Source: an uncultured Acidimicrobiaceae bacterium
GTDB lineage: Bacteria; Actinomycetota; Acidimicrobiia; Acidimicrobiales; Ilumatobacteraceae
DNA length: 13,157 nucleotides
Assembly (NCBI GenBank): GCA_903934195.1
Contig: CAIZMV010000028.1
Span: forward strand, 1 to 13,157
Reading direction: 5' to 3'
The notes beneath the pieces were generated by a model, which had not been told where the DNA came from, did not search any database, and saw only the letters and a program-made list of their open reading frames with translations. Below, piece after piece: positions 1-7,704 of this stretch (positions are counted from its first letter, which is position 1; every line of letters begins with the position of its first letter). The position numbers and the translations under genes were made by a program.

Positions 1-262
1 CGCCGCAATAACCACAACGATGATGATCGCGAGCAAATACTGCACGACGCGACATGGTTGCGTTGCGGTGATACGGAACTTTCACTACATACCGCAATCG
101 AATAACGATTGGCGAAGCCAATGTGAGCCGCTCTGAGTGAACCTCTGTTCCGTCATCTGCGATGACCTCAGCCTTATCGCAGAGAACAAGACATATCGCA
201 CGTCGTGCTGACACAACACTGAGTGGTTCATATGTTGCATTAAGAACGAGTGCGCTTCTCAT
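1..262 (-). CDS. HNH endonuclease, N-terminal part (cut by window edge)
   Basis: Reading the minus strand from an ATG at 262-260 gives 87 uninterrupted residues that run off the window. The start resembles LVLNATYEPL, the middle VIRLRYVVKVPY (about residues 53-64), and the visible end SRRAVFARD followed by a C-x2-C pair (Cys83, Cys86) that begins the zinc-bound HNH nuclease fold. This arrangement is typical of a short HNH endonuclease widespread in actinobacterial chromosomes; its cellular role is not established. The catalytic HNH residues lie outside the window, so activity cannot be judged. The ATG overlaps the TAA stop of the preceding gene as TAATG, which argues for translational coupling. 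Nothing suggests an intron or mobile element around it, so a homing role is unlikely. Confidence 0.88.
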   Translation of the reverse strand, partial: MRSALVLNATYEPLSVVSARRAICLVLCDKAEVIADDGTEVHSERLTLASPIVIRLRYVVKVPYHRNATMSRRAVFARDHHRCGYCG

Positions 263-552
263 TAGTTCTCGCTACTCCACCGTCTGCACCACTGTAAGTA
301 GGCGACAACATCTTCTGACCGAATGGGCCCTCGTGCAACGCCATGTCCACCGCCGTATTGAGTGACTAGACGAAACTCTAAATAGTCACGCGAAGGCACA
401 GGAAGAAATGGTGCTGTGCGCCACCAACCTCGTGGCACTAATCGACATGCCTGAGCAAGCGCCGTGCCCCACAGCCATGGCCGAACAACGACAGCGCCAA
501 AAATGGACAGTAATGCAGAGTCTCTTGTCGAAGTCGAACCTGCGGTTTGCAT
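262..552 (-). CDS. Conserved small actinobacterial protein of unknown function
   Basis: A 96-residue protein from the ATG at 552-550. After a variable N-terminus it has a Trp/Arg/Pro-rich core: a hydrophobic stretch ending in RPWLWGTALAQ (about residues 22-33), then LVPRGWWR, APFLPVPSRDYLEFRL and QYGG, and a tail reading DVVAYLQWCR. I recognise this pattern as a recurrent unnamed actinobacterial family. The N-terminal hydrophobic segment is short and ambiguous, so it could be membrane-associated or simply a buried helix. It lies 28 bases after the DUF3040 gene, and its stop overlaps the HNH start. A longer reading from 651 would overlap DUF3040 by about 70 bases and adds residues unlike the family, so I prefer 552. 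No function is proposed. Confidence 0.75.
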   Translation of the reverse strand: MQTAGSTSTRDSALLSIFGAVVVRPWLWGTALAQACRLVPRGWWRTAPFLPVPSRDYLEFRLVTQYGGGHGVARGPIRSEDVVAYLQWCRRWSSEN

Positions 553-580
553 AGCGCCAACAGTAGTGGGCAAATCTCGA

Positions 581-910
581 CTAATTGTGAGGGAACTTGA
601 CGCGAGGCTTACGGATTGTTTGGGCAAGGTCTTGAACCCCTGCGCGCCCAATCAATCGGACCTGGCGTTCAATGACCAAAGCAAAGCCCATCATCACAAC
701 AAAAGCTGCAAAGGCAATGAGGAAATGAATCTGCAAACTGGCAACAACGGCCACGAGCGACACAACGACCCCAACTAATGCCCACCACACACGGCGGGCC
801 GAGTGGCGATACAGCCCAGACGAGGACACCGCGCTAGCGAATTTCTCGTCAGTTTTGAGCTGAGCTTCAATCTCGCGGAGGATTCTTTGTTCGTCGTCTG
901 ACAATGGCAC
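581..910 (-). CDS. DUF3040 family two-helix membrane protein
   Basis: 109 residues beginning with a GTG at 910-908. The N-terminus, MPLSDDEQRILREIEAQL, is the hallmark of DUF3040 proteins, which are small actinobacterial membrane proteins of unknown role. A cytosolic amphipathic start (1-38) is followed by two adjacent hydrophobic segments (about 40-58 and 61-81) and a basic tail. A Shine-Dalgarno-like GAGGTGAG lies at 922-929, about 11 bases ahead of the start, slightly longer than usual. It follows the polymerase IV gene by 56 bases on the same strand with no obvious terminator, so co-transcription is plausible. Family assignment is firm; function is unknown. Confidence 0.88.
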   Translation of the reverse strand: MPLSDDEQRILREIEAQLKTDEKFASAVSSSGLYRHSARRVWWALVGVVVSLVAVVASLQIHFLIAFAAFVVMMGFALVIERQVRLIGRAGVQDLAQTIRKPRVKFPHN

Positions 911-966
911 ACGTTGATTGTCTCACCTCACAGACCTAAACGCAATGCGCGTCGGTGTGTTCTATG

Positions 967-2229
967 TCAGGTCCTGTCGTCAGCAACAGGTCCTGCCGGG
1001 CTCTGACCAGGAGTTCTGGTGTTGAGCCCACTTGCAGGCCCGATCACTCCGGCCCCAAACCGATCCACAATCAGGTCAACTGCCTTGCTGGCTGGCTTCC
1101 AATGCTCTTCAATGTCTTCGGGCGTATCTCCACCATCATCGAATAGTCGGGGAATCCCCTCGCTCTGCTCGGTCAGTTTCTGAGCATGAACACCAAGCAA
1201 ACGAACACCTTGTGCGTAGTCCAACATGGACAAAAGAGGCTCGAGGGCTGCCACCATCGATGGACCAGTTGTCAGTGGCACTGAGGGCGTCACCGACCGA
1301 GTGACTGATTCAAATGATGAGAATTTCACTTTCAACAACAATGTGCCAGCTGCTACCCCGGCGTCACGAGTTCGACGCGCCACCGCGTCACACAGACGCA
1401 CCAACTGCACACGCAGTTCCTCGTGCGTTGTGAGATCTGAAGAAAACGTCTCTTCATGTCCGATTGATTTTGCAATCCGTTCTGGCTCAACAGATCGTTC
1501 ATCAATTCCCCGTGCAAGAGCATGAAGATGTCGTCCATTTACATCACCCACCGCAGCACACACAATGTCAACATCTAGTTCCGCTAAATCAGCGACAATA
1601 CGGACACCTATGGCTTCAAGTTTTGCAAGCGTTGCAGGCCCGACTCCCCATAGTGACTGCACAGGAAGCGGTAGTAAGAATTCAGATTCATGTCCGCGTT
1701 TCACTTCAAACACTTGGTACCCGCGTTGCACTCCGCCAGCCATGGCCCGCGGCTTTGCATGTTCAGATGCAAGCTTGGCAAGAAACTTGTTCGGTGCGAC
1801 TCCGACACTGCATGTCAACTGCGTTTCTGACACCACGCGCTCGCGTAATGCCCACGCAATAGAAACCGCATCACCCATCAGAAGTGACGCCCCCGTGACA
1901 TCTAGAAATGCTTCATCAATTGAGATCTGCTCAACTAGCGGAGTAAACGACTCAAATATTGTGTGCAACTTTTGGCTGTATTCGACATAGTGCGAAATAT
2001 CAGGAGCAATGAACACGGCGTCCGGGCACAATTTGCGCGCGATAGCCGACGACAAGGCAGAGTGAATTCCGTACCTGCGCGCTTCATACGACGCGGCGGC
2101 CACAACGCCGCGACCCCCTGTTCCTCCGACGACTACCGGTAGTCCCCGTAATTCCGGGTGACGCAATAACTCAACCGACACATAGAAGGCATCCATATCA
2201 ATGTGAAGAATCGAACGGTCACTGGTCAT
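967..2229 (-). CDS. dinB: DNA polymerase IV (Y-family, translesion synthesis)
   Basis: A 420-residue Y-family polymerase that copies past damaged template bases. From the ATG at 2229 the palm begins ILHIDMDAFYVSVE, with Asp11 as first metal ligand and Tyr16 at the steric-gate position. The second catalytic motif is SIDEAFLD (Asp105, Glu106), followed by CSVGVAPNKFLAKLAS (140-155) of the palm/fingers. The thumb contains LWGVGPATLAKL (193-204), a helix-hairpin-helix type element, and the little-finger domain spans roughly 250-355. A short IPRLF near 359 could contact the sliding clamp, but the match to the clamp motif is loose. In-frame starts exist at 2256 and 2301; 2229 is preferred because the family begins a few residues before the IHxD motif. 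The protein is full length, with a low-complexity tail. No SOS box was recognised. Confidence 0.95.
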   Translation of the reverse strand: MTSDRSILHIDMDAFYVSVELLRHPELRGLPVVVGGTGGRGVVAAASYEARRYGIHSALSSAIARKLCPDAVFIAPDISHYVEYSQKLHTIFESFTPLVEQISIDEAFLDVTGASLLMGDAVSIAWALRERVVSETQLTCSVGVAPNKFLAKLASEHAKPRAMAGGVQRGYQVFEVKRGHESEFLLPLPVQSLWGVGPATLAKLEAIGVRIVADLAELDVDIVCAAVGDVNGRHLHALARGIDERSVEPERIAKSIGHEETFSSDLTTHEELRVQLVRLCDAVARRTRDAGVAAGTLLLKVKFSSFESVTRSVTPSVPLTTGPSMVAALEPLLSMLDYAQGVRLLGVHAQKLTEQSEGIPRLFDDGGDTPEDIEEHWKPASKAVDLIVDRFGAGVIGPASGLNTRTPGQSPAGPVADDRT

Positions 2230-2267
2230 TTGAACGAACGCTACTGCACTCGCCATGCAAGCACGCC

Positions 2268-2273
2268 TACGAT
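2268..2273 (+). promoter_or_regulatory. Candidate -10 element for a leaderless transcript
   Basis: TACGAT lies with six bases between its end and the GTG at 2280, so a start of transcription seven bases downstream would fall on the first base of the codon. This TANNNT-plus-start geometry is the usual layout of leaderless promoters in Actinobacteria. There is no convincing Shine-Dalgarno sequence ahead of the GTG, which fits. The -35 side is weak. On the opposite strand TAGCGT (2238-2243) sits 8 bases ahead of the dinB ATG and could play the same role. Confidence 0.35.
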
Positions 2274-2279
2274 GGGCTG

Positions 2280-2543
2280 GTGCCAGACTCCTCCACATCA
2301 CTCTCTGCCCTACCGTCCGTCACTGCGCGAGTCGTTGCCTTTTGCTCAATTCTGCTTGGCGGCCTCGCAGGTGGACTTCTTGGCTATGGATTAGTTGATA
2401 CGCAATGCACTGGCGCGTGCTCAGTACAAACAGGTTCGGGAATGTTGATATGCAGTCTGATTGGCGCAGGCGGAACAGCCATCGTTGCAGTTCTCGTGTT
2501 ACGCGCACATGGTGAGTGGCGAGATATTTCGGATCCCACATGA
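2280..2543 (+). CDS. Small two-helix membrane protein, unknown function
   Basis: 87 residues from a GTG at 2280. Two hydrophobic, glycine-rich segments (about 16-38, with LLGGLAGGLLGYG, and 52-74) are separated by a short loop holding two cysteines in CTGAC. The second helix ends in LVLRAHGEW. The layout suggests a small integral membrane protein with both ends on the same side. I do not recognise a named family. The gene is supported by its ATGA overlap with the following phosphatase gene (stop 2541-2543, next ATG 2540-2542) and by a plausible leaderless promoter. A function linked to the two downstream enzymes cannot be read from the sequence. Confidence 0.72.
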   Translation: MPDSSTSLSALPSVTARVVAFCSILLGGLAGGLLGYGLVDTQCTGACSVQTGSGMLICSLIGAGGTAIVAVLVLRAHGEWRDISDPT

Positions 2544-3346
2544 CCACGTCTCCCTCGCTCGGATCTCAGTTACGTCACGTTGCAGAATCATTGGCTCGTG
2601 AAGCAGGAGATATGGCGCTTCTCGGACGCAAGAGCGGCCCACTTACTGCCACAACAAAGTCATCTCCGATTGACATGGTGACAAAGTTTGATAAAGCAAG
2701 CGAAGCCATGATTACTGAAGGCTTGGCACAATTGCGTCCTGACGATGCAATTATCGGAGAAGAAGGCGCAGCTAAAAATGGCACTTCTGGAATTACGTGG
2801 CACATCGACCCCATCGACGGCACCACGAATTTCTATTTCGATCTTCCTATGTGGGCTGTTTCAATCGGAGCAACTGATGAACATGGCCCACTTGCCGGAG
2901 CGGTGTATGTGCCAGCTCTCGGCGAGATGTTTAGTGGCGCCCGCACAGAAGGCGCCAGTCTCAACGGGTTACCAATCAGTGTTCGCGACAATAATGACCT
3001 TGCAGATGCTCTTGTATGCACCGGCTACAGCTACGTAATCAGCGAGCGTGAAGTACATGCCAAACGCGTTGCCGACATTGTGATGAAAGTTCGAGACCTT
3101 CGCCGATTCGGAGCAGCTGCTGTTGATTTGTGTTTCGTTGCGTGCGGACGCCTTGATGCCTACTTCGAAGAACACCTACATTCATGGGACCTCATTGCAG
3201 GCCAAGTAATAGCTACCGAAGCTGGTGCCGTTTTTTCTGACTATGTCGGTAACCCTGTAACGCCGTCGCAAGTAATTGCAGCAACTCCGGGTGTACATGC
3301 AGACCTCATTCGACTCATTGCTGCATCGGGGCCAGGTGCTTCATGA
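2540..3346 (+). CDS. Inositol monophosphatase family protein
   Basis: 268 residues with the full metal-dependent phosphatase signature: a VTKFDKASE element (47-55), IIGEEG (71-76, metal-binding Glu), DPIDGTTNF (90-98, the first IMPase motif with the metal-binding aspartates) and SWDLIAGQVIATEAGA (215-230, second motif). Family members hydrolyse inositol-1-phosphate, histidinol phosphate or related sugar phosphates; the sequence alone does not decide the substrate. In Actinobacteria inositol is needed for phosphatidylinositol, and a PimB-like mannosyltransferase lies elsewhere in the window, so inositol phosphate is an attractive but unproven substrate. The start at 2540 is chosen because its ATGA overlap couples it to the upstream gene; the earlier in-frame ATG at 2516 adds eight residues lying inside that gene. 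The stop overlaps glpK as ATGA. Confidence 0.92.
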   Translation: MTTSPSLGSQLRHVAESLAREAGDMALLGRKSGPLTATTKSSPIDMVTKFDKASEAMITEGLAQLRPDDAIIGEEGAAKNGTSGITWHIDPIDGTTNFYFDLPMWAVSIGATDEHGPLAGAVYVPALGEMFSGARTEGASLNGLPISVRDNNDLADALVCTGYSYVISEREVHAKRVADIVMKVRDLRRFGAAAVDLCFVACGRLDAYFEEHLHSWDLIAGQVIATEAGAVFSDYVGNPVTPSQVIAATPGVHADLIRLIAASGPGAS

Positions 3347-4806
3347 GCGTGGTGCTGGCAATTGATGCAGGCACCACCGGGGTGCGCACACGAGCCGTTT
3401 TTGACGACGGACACGAGTCATTTTCGTCATACAAAGAATTCACTCAATACTTTCCGCAACCAGGTTGGGTGGAACATGATGCTCTTGAAATCTGGAATGC
3501 AATTGTGGCCACCTTGCAGGACGTGTGTAGCCAACTCACACAACCCGTTTCCGCCATCGGAATTACAAACCAACGAGAAACGGTTCTGGCCTGGGACAAA
3601 AGAACTGGGCAGCCATCTGCCAATGCGATTGTCTGGCAAGACCGTCGTACTGCAGAACGATGCGAAGAGCTACTGCCGTCACTAGACCGTGTTCGCGCAG
3701 TCACCGGCCTTGTTCTTGATCCGTATTTTTCAGGAACTAAAGCTACATGGTTATTGCAACACACTGCAGTTCCGCCAATTGAACATTTGTGTATCGGCAC
3801 AATTGACTCATGGTTGGTGTGGAAGCTAACTGGCGGCGCTGCTTTCGTAACAGACCCCTCTAACGCGAGTCGCACGATGTTGTTTGACATCAACACTTTG
3901 CAATGGAGCGCAGAAATGTGCGACTTACTCGGCGTGCCTATGTCTGTGTTGCCGACAGTGCGACCATCAAGTGGGCGATTCGGAGTAACTACTGATGTTC
4001 CTGGTGTACCGAACGGAATACCGATCTCTGGAATTGCTGGCGACCAACAAGCTGCACTATTCGGACAAGCATGCACAAGCGTTGGCATGGCGAAGAACAC
4101 TTACGGAACCGGAAGTTTTGTACTTCTCAATATCGGCACCACATGTCCGGCCCCTTCAGACGGAATGCTCACCACAGTTGCTTGGGACCTCGGAGACGGT
4201 GCGCCTGTGTATGCCCTTGAGGGAGCAATCTTTGTAACCGGCGCTGCTGTTCAATGGCTCCGTGATGGCCTTGGCGTCATTAACGAGTCGTCAGAGATCG
4301 GAAGTTTGGCAGAATCTGTACCCGATTCAGGCGGCGTATACGTGGTGCCAGCATTTACTGGCCTAGGAAGCCCATGGTGGGACCCGTACGCGCGCGGTTC
4401 AATCATCGGAATCACCCGTGGCACCACCAAGGCACATATTGCTCGCGCAGTAGTTGACGCAATGGTGCACCAAACCAGAGATGCAATTGATGCAATGACT
4501 CAGGCTGGCGGCGTCACGCTTGCTGAACTTCGTGTTGACGGTGGCGCATCAGTGATGGATGCAATGTTGCAACGTCAATCAGATGCTCTTGGTGTTCCTG
4601 TATTGCGACCGACAGATCATGAGACCACGGCATTGGGTGCTGCTTACCTAGCTGGCTTGGCAGAAGGCGTGTGGGCAAACCTTGGTGAGATTGGTTCCAT
4701 GTGGGCGCTCGATAAACGATTCGAACCCCAAGAAGAAGATCATTCGCATGCGCAATGGCTTCGTGCGGTTGAACGCTCCCGCAGTTGGGCTAGCCCTGAG
4801 TCATAA
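3343..4806 (+). CDS. glpK: Glycerol kinase (FGGY family)
   Basis: 487 residues, close to the normal length near 500. It phosphorylates glycerol with ATP to sn-glycerol-3-phosphate. The ATP-binding start is DAGTTGVRTRAV (8-19). Residues that bind glycerol in the E. coli enzyme are all conserved: Arg78-Glu79 in ITNQRE, Trp98 in VWQDRRT, Tyr128 in DPYFSGTK and Asp234 in GIAGDQQAALFGQ. NASRTMLFDI (174-183), GTGSF (255-259), FTGLGSPWWDP (338-348) and VDGGASVMD (398-406) complete the FGGY pattern. The gene begins inside the stop of the phosphatase gene (ATGA) and ends 17 bases inside the convergent glucokinase gene. No glycerol facilitator or glpD is visible, so glycerol-3-phosphate could feed either lipid synthesis or catabolism. 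Confidence 0.96.
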   Translation: MSVVLAIDAGTTGVRTRAVFDDGHESFSSYKEFTQYFPQPGWVEHDALEIWNAIVATLQDVCSQLTQPVSAIGITNQRETVLAWDKRTGQPSANAIVWQDRRTAERCEELLPSLDRVRAVTGLVLDPYFSGTKATWLLQHTAVPPIEHLCIGTIDSWLVWKLTGGAAFVTDPSNASRTMLFDINTLQWSAEMCDLLGVPMSVLPTVRPSSGRFGVTTDVPGVPNGIPISGIAGDQQAALFGQACTSVGMAKNTYGTGSFVLLNIGTTCPAPSDGMLTTVAWDLGDGAPVYALEGAIFVTGAAVQWLRDGLGVINESSEIGSLAESVPDSGGVYVVPAFTGLGSPWWDPYARGSIIGITRGTTKAHIARAVVDAMVHQTRDAIDAMTQAGGVTLAELRVDGGASVMDAMLQRQSDALGVPVLRPTDHETTALGAAYLAGLAEGVWANLGEIGSMWALDKRFEPQEEDHSHAQWLRAVERSRSWASPES

Positions 4807-5650
4807 ACAGGGCACAACCTATTGCGCCTGCACGTTCACCTAAAGCTGCGACATGCAACGAAGGATGAGGCCGCGATTCAGATGAATACAGCGCAGCAGC
4901 AAAACTCTGTGACACAGAATCAAGTACGAAGTCGAACGACTGCACCACACCCCCACCGATAACAATCACTTCTGGGTCGCAAATATTTGTCAGGCTTGCA
5001 AGCCCCACTGCAACCCAATCTGCAAACGTGGCAACAACTGACAGAGCATGAGCGTCGCCTGAACTGGCCGCAGCAAAAACTTCTTCACCGCTCATGCCAC
5101 CGCTCAACATTCGCAATGCAGACCCGGATGCGTATCGTTCCCAGCAGCCCCGCCTACCGCACACGCATTGTTCGCCATTGTGCTGCACAACCATGTGCCC
5201 TATTTCGCCAGCGAACCCGTTTGCACCCCGGTGCAACTGACCACCCATGACAATTCCGCCACCGATACCAGTGCCAAGAGTGACGATGACAGCGTTCATA
5301 GCGCCGCTAGCAGCACCAGCTTTCCATTCACCGTAGGCCGCCATCGTTGCATCGTTTTCTACATGCACGCTGATACCAAGTCGCGAACGAAGCTCGGGCC
5401 CAACTGCAATGTTGTGAGCGCCCTTCATGTTGGGAGACGCACGCACGATTCCGTCTGGCGTGATTAACCCAGGGACCCCAACACCAAGCGTGATTGTTCC
5501 GGAGAGTTCATGAAACATTGCTTCAAGGAGATCAACCAACTCAGAAGCATGTGGCGTTGGGTATCTGATTTCTTCGAGTACGACGCCACGATCATCAACG
5601 CGCACGCCATGGCACTTTGTGCCACCAACATCAATTCCTACGAAGCTCAC
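4790..5650 (-). CDS. ROK-family glucokinase
   Basis: 286 residues with the ROK kinase pattern: phosphate-binding DVGGTKCHG (7-15), VENDA (98-102) with the catalytic Asp100, GTGIGGGIV (126-134), GFAGEIGH (145-152), and the zinc motif C-x-C-G-R-R-G-C-W-E (Cys162, Cys164, Cys169, with His152 as the fourth ligand). Such proteins phosphorylate glucose with ATP in the cytoplasm; no DNA-binding domain is present, so this is an enzyme and not a ROK repressor. The ATP/polyphosphate preference cannot be told from sequence. The start is a GTG that overlaps the stop of the SRPBCC gene as GTGA. It appears to be the last gene of the long minus-strand operon, and its last 17 bases overlap glpK convergently. 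Confidence 0.93.
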   Translation of the reverse strand: MSFVGIDVGGTKCHGVRVDDRGVVLEEIRYPTPHASELVDLLEAMFHELSGTITLGVGVPGLITPDGIVRASPNMKGAHNIAVGPELRSRLGISVHVENDATMAAYGEWKAGAASGAMNAVIVTLGTGIGGGIVMGGQLHRGANGFAGEIGHMVVQHNGEQCVCGRRGCWERYASGSALRMLSGGMSGEEVFAAASSGDAHALSVVATFADWVAVGLASLTNICDPEVIVIGGGVVQSFDFVLDSVSQSFAAALYSSESRPHPSLHVAALGERAGAIGCALFMTQG

Positions 5651-6081
5651 GACTCGGCGCGAGCCTTCAGTTCTTTGACTGCCTCGATGAGAATTCTTGC
5701 CTCGGCACGGCGCTTCACAAAACCAGGCAGCGGAACAACAAGTTCAAGTTCCAGTTCGTAAAAGACTTGAGTGCCGCCATCTACTTCAACAAATGAATAC
5801 GCACCATTGAGCGCACGCATGATGTCACCCTCAACTAGATGCCATGACAGACGTGATGGCTGTTGTGAATAGTCATATTCGAGTGTGTAACGAGTGCTGC
5901 GACCAAGAGCTGATGCACGGTATTCAACTCGAAGACCACGACCTTCATTGTCGCGTGTCAACACATTTGCTTCCTTAACATCCTTTGCCCAATCGGGGTA
6001 GTTCTCAAATCCGAGAACAACATCCCAACAAGAAGCCAGAGGGGCCGAGATGAGGGTGGTCTGTGCAGCGCGGTCAGTCAT
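5647..6081 (-). CDS. SRPBCC (START-like) family protein
   Basis: 144 residues matching the polyketide cyclase/dehydrase-like SRPBCC fold: an N-terminal strand (TTLISAP), a helix-turn containing CWDVVLGFENYPDWAKDVKE (18-37), long beta-strands including YRASALGRSTRYTLEYDY (54-71) and SRLSWHLVEGD (76-86), then a C-terminal amphipathic helix rich in Ala, Arg and Glu (about 122-143) that caps the hydrophobic pocket. The fold binds a hydrophobic ligand; no specific ligand can be named. It stands between a membrane protein gene (gap of 4 bases) and the glucokinase gene (GTGA overlap). A related SRPBCC protein (TB16.3) lies near pimB in Mycobacterium tuberculosis. An upstream in-frame start at 6192 would overlap the membrane protein gene and adds family-unlike residues, so 6081 is used. 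Confidence 0.85.
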   Translation of the reverse strand: MTDRAAQTTLISAPLASCWDVVLGFENYPDWAKDVKEANVLTRDNEGRGLRVEYRASALGRSTRYTLEYDYSQQPSRLSWHLVEGDIMRALNGAYSFVEVDGGTQVFYELELELVVPLPGFVKRRAEARILIEAVKELKARAES

Positions 6082-6085
6082 GGTT

Positions 6086-6586
6086 CTAATCTTGACCGCT
6101 CGCGGGCTCCTGAAGTGGCACCTCAGGGGAATCGCCGAATTGACGCGGGGCAAATGTGCCAAATGTGGCTCCCCATAGACCATTAAGACCAAGGCCCATC
6201 ATGGGAGCCAGCACCCCAAATGCCAATGTGCTCCCCGCACGGCCGTCAGTAGTTGTACGGCTAATCGCTGTGGCAACAGCGACCACTACCTGAATACCGA
6301 GAGCGCTGTTCATCAGTCGTGCAACTGATTGTGGTGCACAATTGTCAACCAGAAAATAAAGGGCCGCTACTGAAATATTGTCAGCACGACTGCGCTGTAC
6401 TGCTGTCCAATAGCCCCACAAGAACGCAACGATGCCGACTGTAAAGCAGCCAAGACTCACCACGACACCAATGGTCTTCCACGGTGATGTGAATGTCACC
6501 GCAGCAACAATTGACGTCGCTACAAATACCGCGGTAAGCGCAACATTGCATTTGACGAGAAATGAACCTGGCATGGGCTCCATCAT
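6086..6586 (-). CDS. Four-helix integral membrane protein, unknown function
   Basis: 166 residues with four likely transmembrane segments at about 13-33, 38-60, 92-109 and 119-140. A polar loop (61-90) contains YFLVDN. The last helix ends in GLWGATFGTFAPR, a pattern I recall from unnamed actinobacterial membrane proteins in similar neighbourhoods. The C-terminal tail (148-166) is polar. The first ATG overlaps the stop of the mannosyltransferase gene as ATGA; a second ATG follows directly, so the exact start could be one codon later. Its position between PimB-like and SRPBCC genes suggests a role at the membrane in lipid or glycolipid biology, which is inference only. Confidence 0.78.
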   Translation of the reverse strand: MMEPMPGSFLVKCNVALTAVFVATSIVAAVTFTSPWKTIGVVVSLGCFTVGIVAFLWGYWTAVQRSRADNISVAALYFLVDNCAPQSVARLMNSALGIQVVVAVATAISRTTTDGRAGSTLAFGVLAPMMGLGLNGLWGATFGTFAPRQFGDSPEVPLQEPASGQD

Positions 6587-7704
6587 TGCGCAACCTTCAA
6601 CACTTGTCCCAAACGGGCTGCAAGAACAGAGTATTCAAATTCAGATTCCGCACGTGCACGTGAGGCAATAGCCATAGACGACCGTAATGGTTCATCATCC
6701 AGAATCGTTGCGATGCGAGCAGCTAATCCGGATGCATCGGTGGGGTCTTTCATGACATAGCCAGTAACTCCATCGAGAACCGCCTCTGCTGCTCCCCCGC
6801 TATCGCCAGCTATCTGTGGCACTCCACATGCGGCTGCTTCAACGAACACGATCCCAAAACCTTCTTGCTCGAGACCCGCCCACCGATTACGACACATCAT
6901 GGAGAAAACATCTGCACATCCGTACAACGCAGGCACATCATCATGCTCAACACGACCGACGAAAGAAACCGGAGCATCTAATTCGTTAGCTAGCTTTCGC
7001 AATCGATCTTCATCTCGACCAGTGCTTGCAATTACTAAACGCAAACGAGGACGATGTGGTGCAAGTTGTGCAACAGCCCGAATAACAGTGTCGAACCCTT
7101 TACGTGGCACCAGCCTGCTGAATCCCAGAATGATCTCGTCATCTGCATCAAAACCAAACTTTGCTCGTGCGGCCTTCTTACTTGCAGTATCTAACGGAAC
7201 AAATCTCTGCGTATCAACACCAGGCGGAACAATCGTGGACGGTAACGCGCGCCCTGCAGCATGATCACCTTCTGTTGCCGGATACCCACCAGCAGCAATG
7301 ATGTGATCAGCCCCACGCAACACGTGGCCTAGTACCTGACGAGACAACGGCAATCTGCCTGGCACTGTTACTTCTGCTCCGTGCAACACCACCATGTACG
7401 GAACAGACAAATGCGGCCCCACAAGACCTAGTGGCAGTGCAGGGTCAAGCACCACAAAGTCTGCACCGAAGTCTTTCACCATCGCATTAATACGTTGCAC
7501 CATCCAAGGGTGAGGCAACAACACAGGTTCACGCGTTCGCTCAATGCGATACGGCTCTCCTGCATCGAATGCTGCGGCATCCCCGTGAGGGCTTGTAAGC
7601 ACAGCAAAGGAGTCCGGCGGTAGTCGACGCCACCATTCCCACAACAGAGATTGAATGCCACCAATCTTGGGAGGGAAATCATTGGTAACAAGAAGATGCT
7701 TCAT
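6583..7704 (-). CDS. pimB: GT4 mannosyltransferase, PimB-like (phosphatidylinositol mannoside synthesis)
   Basis: 373 residues of a GT-B fold retaining glycosyltransferase. The N-terminal domain begins HLLVTNDFPPKIGGIQSLL (3-21), a sequence characteristic of the actinobacterial PimB'/MgtA group, with VVLHGAEVTVPG (105-116) near the acceptor site. The C-terminal domain has VPPGVDTQRF (159-168), the donor phosphate-binding SRLVPRKGFD (196-205), and an E-x7-E motif in QEGFGIVFVEAAACGVPQIAG (Glu281, Glu289). The mycobacterial relative adds the second mannose from GDP-mannose to phosphatidylinositol monomannoside at the cytosolic membrane face; the substrate here is inferred from similarity. The start at 7704 overlaps the queG stop as ATGA. 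A longer reading from 7746 is rejected because it runs into queG and precedes the conserved N-terminus. Confidence 0.85.
   Translation of the reverse strand: MKHLLVTNDFPPKIGGIQSLLWEWWRRLPPDSFAVLTSPHGDAAAFDAGEPYRIERTREPVLLPHPWMVQRINAMVKDFGADFVVLDPALPLGLVGPHLSVPYMVVLHGAEVTVPGRLPLSRQVLGHVLRGADHIIAAGGYPATEGDHAAGRALPSTIVPPGVDTQRFVPLDTASKKAARAKFGFDADDEIILGFSRLVPRKGFDTVIRAVAQLAPHRPRLRLVIASTGRDEDRLRKLANELDAPVSFVGRVEHDDVPALYGCADVFSMMCRNRWAGLEQEGFGIVFVEAAACGVPQIAGDSGGAAEAVLDGVTGYVMKDPTDASGLAARIATILDDEPLRSSMAIASRARAESEFEYSVLAARLGQVLKVAQ

Noticed and set aside
1..262. Possible homing or mobile HNH endonuclease
   Set aside because: It matches the common chromosomal actinobacterial HNH type, is coupled to its neighbour, and shows no intron, repeat or base-composition break.
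464..778. 104-codon plus-strand open frame
   Set aside because: Antisense to DUF3040 and the small conserved protein, both recognised on the minus strand.
1464..1990. Two overlapping plus-strand open frames of 132 and 141 codons
   Set aside because: Both are antisense to the conserved core of the polymerase IV gene; the translations are low-complexity and without family features.
3444..4100. 218-residue open frame on the minus strand
   Set aside because: It lies wholly inside glpK, whose motifs are complete, and its translation shows no recognisable domain or membrane pattern.
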